From the NCBI GenBank assembly GCA_016844925.1, contig JAERTI010000036.1, forward strand, positions 143,863-177,052: DNA of 33,190 bases, in the 5' to 3' direction. Shown in pieces: positions 29,302 through 33,190 of this stretch. Position 1 is the first letter of the stretch. Every line of letters begins with the position of its first letter. This DNA comes from Candidatus Uhrbacteria bacterium. Lineage in GTDB: Bacteria; Patescibacteriota; Patescibacteriia; UBA9934; GWF2-40-263. The notes beneath the pieces are model-generated. The model was not told the origin of the DNA and made no database searches. It saw nothing but the letters and a program-made list of their open reading frames with translations. The position numbers were made by a program, and so were the translations under genes.

Positions 29302-30441
29302 TTATAGCTGTTTTTCAAACAAATTGAGGGTTTTTTGTGCAGCCTTCTTCCAGGAGAAGGTTTTTGCCTGTTCAAGGCCTTTTTGGATCAGTTGGTTGCG
29401 GAGCATGTTTGACCCAAGTGTGTGTTCAAGGGCCATGGCAATATCAGCACTGTTGTAGGGGTCAATAAGGACGGCGGCATCCCCCACAACCTCTGGGAGA
29501 GAGGAGGTGTGCGTTGCGACGACGGGGGTTCCGCAGGCCATGGATTCGAGCGCAGGAAGACCAAAGCCTTCATAGATCGATGGGCATACAGTGACGGCTG
29601 CGGATCGGTACAGTGCGGGGAGGTCCTGGCTTGGAACGTAGTCAATCACATGCACCCAGCCCTTAGTGTCGCGTTTCCAGAGTCGGCGACGAAGGTTGTG
29701 TGAGCGCCAGCCCCAGGAGCCTGCCAGAACGAGGTGGAGATCATCACGCGTTTTTTCTCGATAGGCTTTCACGCCCTCTATAAGAGCGAGAAGATTCTTG
29801 CGTGGTTCAATGGTACCGACATGAAGGGCGAATCGTTTCGGGAGTTTGAGCCGTCCACGTGCTCCATGGTCCTGTGCACGGAGGCGGTCATCGAAGCTTG
29901 GGTTGAATCCGTGGGCGATAGTATGGACACGTGAGGCATCGACGTTTAGGTGAGCTTGGATATCTCGAGATGTCGATGTGGACGGAGCAATAATGGCTGC
30001 TGCGCCATCTGCGAGTTCTTGAGGGCGACAAGCACGATGCCAGGCTTGCATTTTGCGTGAGTAAAACTCTGGGTAGAGCTTCCAGGAAAGATCGTGGATC
30101 GTCAGGACGGTTGGGATATCTTCTGGGAGCGCGGTGATGTTGAGGTTGGGAAGGAAGATGAGATCGATCGTCTCCTTGGCACGCCAGTTGATCGTCGGAT
30201 GGCGTAGAAAGAGTGTGCGCAGGTTGAGCAGTTTGTTGGGTGTCGGGACGTGGAGCTGGGAAAACCGATCTGATGATAGTCTTAGTTTGTTGTATTGAGG
30301 TTTGGTCCGACCACTAGAGAGCAGTGTGTAGGTGTTGCTTTGATCGATTTCAAAAAGAGCGCGGAGGAGTCCGACGGTGTACTCCCCCACGCCCGATAAC
30401 GTTTCGGTACTGAGATGTCTTGCGTCAACAAGAATCCTCAT
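29302..30441 (-). CDS. GT4-family glycosyltransferase
   Basis: 379 aa. It begins MRILVDARHLSTETLSGVGEYTVGLL (GT4 N-terminal loop). The C-terminal half contains FALHVGTIEPRKNLLALIEGV, LPALYRSAAVTVCPSIYEGFGLPALESMACGTPVV (E-x7-E motif) and SSLPEVVGDAAVLIDPYN. It is similar in layout to the 28164 gene and to mannosyltransferase-type enzymes. The ATG overlaps the stop of the upstream glycosyltransferase by 4 nt (ATGA), so the pair is translationally coupled. A terminator follows 13 nt downstream. Donor and acceptor are not deducible. Confidence 0.92.
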   Translation of the reverse strand: MRILVDARHLSTETLSGVGEYTVGLLRALFEIDQSNTYTLLSSGRTKPQYNKLRLSSDRFSQLHVPTPNKLLNLRTLFLRHPTINWRAKETIDLIFLPNLNITALPEDIPTVLTIHDLSWKLYPEFYSRKMQAWHRACRPQELADGAAAIIAPSTSTSRDIQAHLNVDASRVHTIAHGFNPSFDDRLRAQDHGARGRLKLPKRFALHVGTIEPRKNLLALIEGVKAYREKTRDDLHLVLAGSWGWRSHNLRRRLWKRDTKGWVHVIDYVPSQDLPALYRSAAVTVCPSIYEGFGLPALESMACGTPVVATHTSSLPEVVGDAAVLIDPYNSADIAMALEHTLGSNMLRNQLIQKGLEQAKTFSWKKAAQKTLNLFEKQL

Positions 30442-31532
30442 AGGTTCTTCTCATTCCATTTTTTTGCAACAAAATCAGTCATTTTTTGCTCAAACTGTTT
30501 TCGTGAGAACTGCTCAGCATGGGCCTTGATGGCAGCAGGGTCGTACGTGCTGTTGTTAAATCGGATCATGTGGTCGGCAAGTTCTTCCCAAGATTGCTCA
30601 TCGAAAAATTCTCCCGAGAGTCCTTCTACGACGGTCTCGGTAGCGCCACCTTTGCGGTACGCAATGACGGGTCGGCCGGCGGCCATGGACTCGACGGGGG
30701 TGATGCCGAAGTCCTCTTCTTGCGGATGGATAAAGGCCCGCGCACCAGCGTAGAGCTTGGCTTGCTCGGCATCGCTCACACGTCCCAGGAACTCAATGTT
30801 CTTTTTTGCTTTCTTGCGAAGATCTTTTTCTACTGGACCGGAACCGAAGATTTTAAGAGGGATTCCTGTGCGGTTCGCTGCTTCAACAACCATGTCATAG
30901 CGTTTGTAAGCAACGAGTCGGCCGCCGGTAAGGAAGTAGTCCTTCGGGCCATGGTCAATGGCAAAGCGATTTGTATCGACGGGTGGGTGAATGACGTGCG
31001 CGTCTCGACGGTAGTACTTTTGAATGCGACGTCGGACGGTCTCAGAGTTGGCAACGAACACGTCAACACGATCCGCCGCCTGACGATCCCAGACACGAAG
31101 ACGTGAGAGTACAGGTGGCAGGAGCATCTTCACAATACGGGGTACGCGCAACTCTTGGATGTACGAATGTGTATCGCTCCAGAGATAGCGTGTAGGGGTA
31201 TGGCAGTAGCAAATGTGCATTGCGTCGTCTCGCGTGATCACACCTTTGGCAAAGGCACTGGTCGAGCTCAAGATGACATCGTAGCCCGTGAGGTCATAGT
31301 GCTCGGTCGCCGTAGGCATGAGTGGCAGGTACCATTGGTACTTGCGTTTCCCCAAAGGGAGGCGCTCCAAAAAGGATGTCCGAATATCCCGGCCCTTGAA
31401 GGCTGGGAGTTTCTTTTTGTCGAACAAGAGGGTGTAGATCGGGCTCTTGGGCCAGAGGCCGTGCATGACATCTACGACCTTTTCTGCCCCACCATCTTGG
31501 ATCAAATAATCGTGGACGAGCGCTAGTTTCAT
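30438..31532 (-). CDS. GT4-family glycosyltransferase
   Basis: 364 aa. The N-terminus MKLALVHDYLIQDGGAEKVVDVMHGLWP and the segment HICYCHTPTRYLWSDTHSYIQEL are typical of a GT4 subfamily often annotated as WbaZ-like mannosyltransferases. The donor half has YFLTGGRLVAYKRYDMVVEAAN, KIFGSGPVEKDLRK and ARAFIHPQEEDFGITPVESMAAGRPVIAY (E-x7-E). It is the first gene of a two-gene unit, with an extended -10 9 nt before the ATG and no Shine-Dalgarno site. Its stop overlaps the next start. Confidence 0.92.
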   Translation of the reverse strand: MKLALVHDYLIQDGGAEKVVDVMHGLWPKSPIYTLLFDKKKLPAFKGRDIRTSFLERLPLGKRKYQWYLPLMPTATEHYDLTGYDVILSSTSAFAKGVITRDDAMHICYCHTPTRYLWSDTHSYIQELRVPRIVKMLLPPVLSRLRVWDRQAADRVDVFVANSETVRRRIQKYYRRDAHVIHPPVDTNRFAIDHGPKDYFLTGGRLVAYKRYDMVVEAANRTGIPLKIFGSGPVEKDLRKKAKKNIEFLGRVSDAEQAKLYAGARAFIHPQEEDFGITPVESMAAGRPVIAYRKGGATETVVEGLSGEFFDEQSWEELADHMIRFNNSTYDPAAIKAHAEQFSRKQFEQKMTDFVAKKWNEKNL

Positions 31533-31541
31533 AACGAAGGA

Positions 31542-31550
31542 ATCCTAGCA
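31542..31550 (-). promoter_or_regulatory. Extended -10 promoter of the first glycosyltransferase gene
   Basis: On the minus strand TG-C-TAGGAT ends 9 nt before the ATG at 31532, downstream of the terminator at 31569-31594. Confidence 0.6.
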
Positions 31551-31568
31551 ATGATTGGCATTTTTGCC

Positions 31569-31594
31569 AAAAAACCGGCCGAAGCCGGTTTTGT
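31569..31594 (-). terminator. Intrinsic terminator of the sugar transferase gene
   Basis: On the minus strand AAAACCGGC-TTCG-GCCGGTTTTTT: a perfect 5-bp GC stem, a TTCG loop, flanking A/T pairs and a T-run. Confidence 0.88.
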
Positions 31595-31595
31595 C

Positions 31596-33008
31596 TTAGG
31601 AAGCGCCTTTGCTGAAGATCACCACCAGAGGCGTCTTGAGCAAGATGTAGAAATCGAGCCAGGGGCTCCAGTGTTCGATGTAGTAGGTGTCGAGTCGTAC
31701 TTCGTCGTCAAAGTCGAGGTCAGCGCGGCCGGAGATTTGGGCCATGCCGGTGATGCCGGGTTTGATGGTAAGGACTTTGCGTTGTTCTGGACGATACTTG
31801 TCGACTTCTTCTGGGAGGTGGGGGCGTGGGCCTACCAGGGACATGTCGCCGCGCAGGACGAGGAAGAATTCAGGGAGCTCATCGATGGAGAACTTGCGGA
31901 TGAAACGGCCTACGCGAGTGATGCGAGGGTCGTGTTTGATTTTTACCAGAGGACTACCTTTGCGAGTGTCGTCCTTAGCGAGTTCATCGTAGCGCATGGA
32001 GTGCGTTCCTGGGCGCATGGAACGGAATTTGAAATACGGGAACGGTTTACCACCTTGGCCCACACGCTGAGATTTTGAGCCGTCATCGAGTTTTTTGAAA
32101 AAGACGGGGCCTCGGGAATCGAGCTTAATGGCAATGGCCGTGACGAGCATGATGGGGCTCGTGAGAATAATAAGCACAAGCGAGCCCACAACATCGAAGA
32201 CGCGTTTATAGATTGCCCCCCAGCCGTCCAGTGGGGTTTTCTGCACCTCGATCACAGGGACACCGGCGTAGTGGTGGACGATTGATCGACCTACGGCTGC
32301 GGTGAAAAGGTCGGCGCTATAGCGGAAGGTGAGGTGCTCTTGTTCTGTGAACGCGATGAGTTCGAGTGTTTGTTTGCGGGTGGCTTCAGGGTTCGCGAGG
32401 ATGATCTCGTCGATCTTATCGTCACGTTTCATCTTGCGCAGGCGCGTGGCCAGGGCTTTGTTGAATGTTTTGTAGTGGGCCACGACACGGAAGCCGAGGT
32501 GACGCTTTTGCGCAAACTCATCCATGAGAGCTTGTGCGGCTGTTGTATCTCCAATGACGACCACGCGGTGTGTTCCAACATCGAGATACAGCAGGGAACG
32601 TTGGAGTCCACGGAGCGTGAGGCGGGTGACGGAGACAAAGAGGATGGAAAGTGCCCAGGCGGCCAGGGCGATAAAGCGAGATTCAAACAGGGTCAGCGAG
32701 AAAAAGGAGATGGCAAAGACGGTCGCCATGGAGGCTGAGCAGGCGAGGCCTACGCGGGAGAGCTCGCTGGCAATGGAGAAGCGTCGGGCATTGTAGAGGC
32801 CTGCGACGGCAAAGACCGCGATGAACATCAAGATGATGGGGGTGACTACGGCCAAGTAGCGCTGCAGGTTCAAATCAAAAATCACCGGGCGCAGCGCGGT
32901 GAGGGCTGGGTGGAAACGCGCAAAGAAGGCGGCGGTAGCCGCGGCCAGAAGTGCTAAGAAATCGAAGGGGACGAGCGCTAGTGTAAAAGTCAGTTCAGAG
33001 CGTTTCAT
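31596..33008 (-). CDS. Polyprenyl-phosphate sugar-1-phosphate transferase (PHPT, WbaP/WcaJ-like)
   Basis: 470 aa from the ATG at 33008; the longer frame from 33038 crosses the promoter. The N-terminal 125 residues carry four hydrophobic helices (FTLALVPFDFLALLAAATAAFF, LAVVTPIILMFIAVFAVAGLY, ...), followed by a CoA-binding-like Rossmann segment (HRVVVIGDTTAAQAL). The C-terminal PF02397-type catalytic domain starts at YKRVFDVVGSLVLIILTSPIML and holds PYFKFRSMRPGT, RFIRKFSIDELPEFFLVLRGDMSLVGPRPHLPEEV (DE and PRP motifs) and KPGITGMAQISGR. It transfers a sugar-1-phosphate from an NDP-sugar to undecaprenyl phosphate, the first committed step of exopolysaccharide or O-glycan synthesis, and so opens the pathway continued by the three GT4 enzymes. 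Confidence 0.95.
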   Translation of the reverse strand: MKRSELTFTLALVPFDFLALLAAATAAFFARFHPALTALRPVIFDLNLQRYLAVVTPIILMFIAVFAVAGLYNARRFSIASELSRVGLACSASMATVFAISFFSLTLFESRFIALAAWALSILFVSVTRLTLRGLQRSLLYLDVGTHRVVVIGDTTAAQALMDEFAQKRHLGFRVVAHYKTFNKALATRLRKMKRDDKIDEIILANPEATRKQTLELIAFTEQEHLTFRYSADLFTAAVGRSIVHHYAGVPVIEVQKTPLDGWGAIYKRVFDVVGSLVLIILTSPIMLVTAIAIKLDSRGPVFFKKLDDGSKSQRVGQGGKPFPYFKFRSMRPGTHSMRYDELAKDDTRKGSPLVKIKHDPRITRVGRFIRKFSIDELPEFFLVLRGDMSLVGPRPHLPEEVDKYRPEQRKVLTIKPGITGMAQISGRADLDFDDEVRLDTYYIEHWSPWLDFYILLKTPLVVIFSKGAS

Positions 33009-33014
33009 AGTGGA

Positions 33015-33026
33015 TATAGTATAGCA
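33015..33026. promoter_or_regulatory. Overlapping divergent -10 boxes
   Basis: Minus: TG-C-TATACT (plus 33018-33026) ends 9 nt before the sugar transferase ATG. Plus: TATAGT (33015-33020) ends 9 nt before an ATG at 33030. The two boxes overlap in a TATAGTATA core. Confidence 0.55.
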
Positions 33027-33029
33027 AAT

Positions 33030-33190
33030 ATGCAGCAAAATTCCTTAAAACAAATACACATCGAGCCTGTCGAGATGGTGGTTGTGTGGTCTCGCTATGA
33101 TGGGGCGAGCCGATCACTGGTACGAATTTTGAGATCTATAGGGACACTATCCGACTCAAAATTGTCCCAGCGCTCGTTCGCTGGTGTAGG
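33030..33190 (+). CDS. Unidentified ORF start, open to the window edge
   Basis: The ATG at 33030 lies 9 nt after TATAGT, matching the spacing of the core genes, and the frame stays open for 53 codons to the edge. The translation (MQQNSLKQIHIEPVEMVVVWS...) resembles nothing I know, and the second half is overlapped by nested inverted repeats, so it may be an intergenic mobile-element end rather than a gene. Without the following sequence this cannot be settled. Confidence 0.25.
   Translation, partial: MQQNSLKQIHIEPVEMVVVWSRYDGASRSLVRILRSIGTLSDSKLSQRSFAGV
33125..33184. repeat. Nested inverted repeats at the right edge
   Basis: AATTTTGAG 33125-33133/CTCAAAATT 33155-33163; GGGACA 33141-33146/TGTCCC 33163-33168; and CCAGCG 33167-33172/CGCTGG 33179-33184. 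The first two pairings are mutually exclusive. The layout resembles REP-type or IS200/IS605-like end hairpins, but no transposase is in view. Confidence 0.55.

Noticed and set aside
1-33190. tRNA genes
   Set aside because: T-arm-like GTTCGA strings occur (for example 8482, 10004, 13936, 22826) but all lie in coding sequence or without cloverleaf arms.

Overview
The window looks like a chromosome segment of a Patescibacteria (Candidate Phyla Radiation) bacterium, probably in the Parcubacteria/Uhrbacteria-like part of that group. I infer this from the gene content: a large-type IleRS, TrmB-like regulator, archaeal-type FBP aldolase/phosphatase, FemAB-like protein, DUF4012 and DUF11-like surface proteins, and a YCF48/BNR secreted protein. 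TGA is used as a stop (DUF4012, RuvA and IleS-side genes), so this is not the code-25 Gracilibacteria/Absconditabacteria lineage.

Layout. 1-3.9 kb: rpiB (partial, minus) divergent from ileS, followed by a TrmB-type regulator and a strong terminator. 3.9-11.65 kb: an accessory island of GC-rich DNA. It holds (i) a ~220-nt structured RNA unit with its own terminator; (ii) a minus-strand unit with an 88-codon ORF, a three-codon ORF and a terminator; (iii) a back-to-back promoter region; (iv) about 1.9 kb of extremely hairpin-rich, apparently non-coding DNA whose GNRA and UUCG loops all read on the plus strand; (v) eight small plus-strand genes with strong Shine-Dalgarno sites. Most of these genes are separated by a recurring two-hairpin element. 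I see no U-tract terminator on the plus strand from about 4.85 kb to 11.62 kb, so (iv) and (v) could be one ~6.9 kb transcript headed by a giant structured RNA.

11.65-22 kb: ordinary chromosomal genes: DHH-like phosphoesterase, CNNM/CorC-like CBS protein, a 51-aa membrane peptide, an Smr-domain protein, two HD-domain paralogues, a uridine kinase-like P-loop protein, RuvA, FemAB-like transferase, a secreted YCF48/BNR protein and the bifunctional FBP aldolase/phosphatase. 22-23.55 kb: a lipoprotein gene and a second ~850-bp non-coding, hairpin-rich GC-rich stretch with a ten-codon ORF. 23.56-33.0 kb: a minus-strand cell-surface polysaccharide locus: a polyprenyl-phosphate sugar-1-phosphate transferase, three GT4 glycosyltransferases, a DUF4012 membrane protein and a DUF11-like repeat protein. 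The right edge carries nested inverted repeats and the start of an unidentified ORF.

Two translation-initiation styles coexist. Many core genes (rpiB, ileS, DHH, uridine kinase, HD, two glycosyltransferases, sugar transferase) have a -10 box only 6-9 nt from the ATG, predicting leaderless or near-leaderless mRNAs. The accessory genes instead have strong AGGAGG-type sites and longer leaders. No tRNA, rRNA, tmRNA, RNase P RNA, CRISPR array or transposase gene was recognised.
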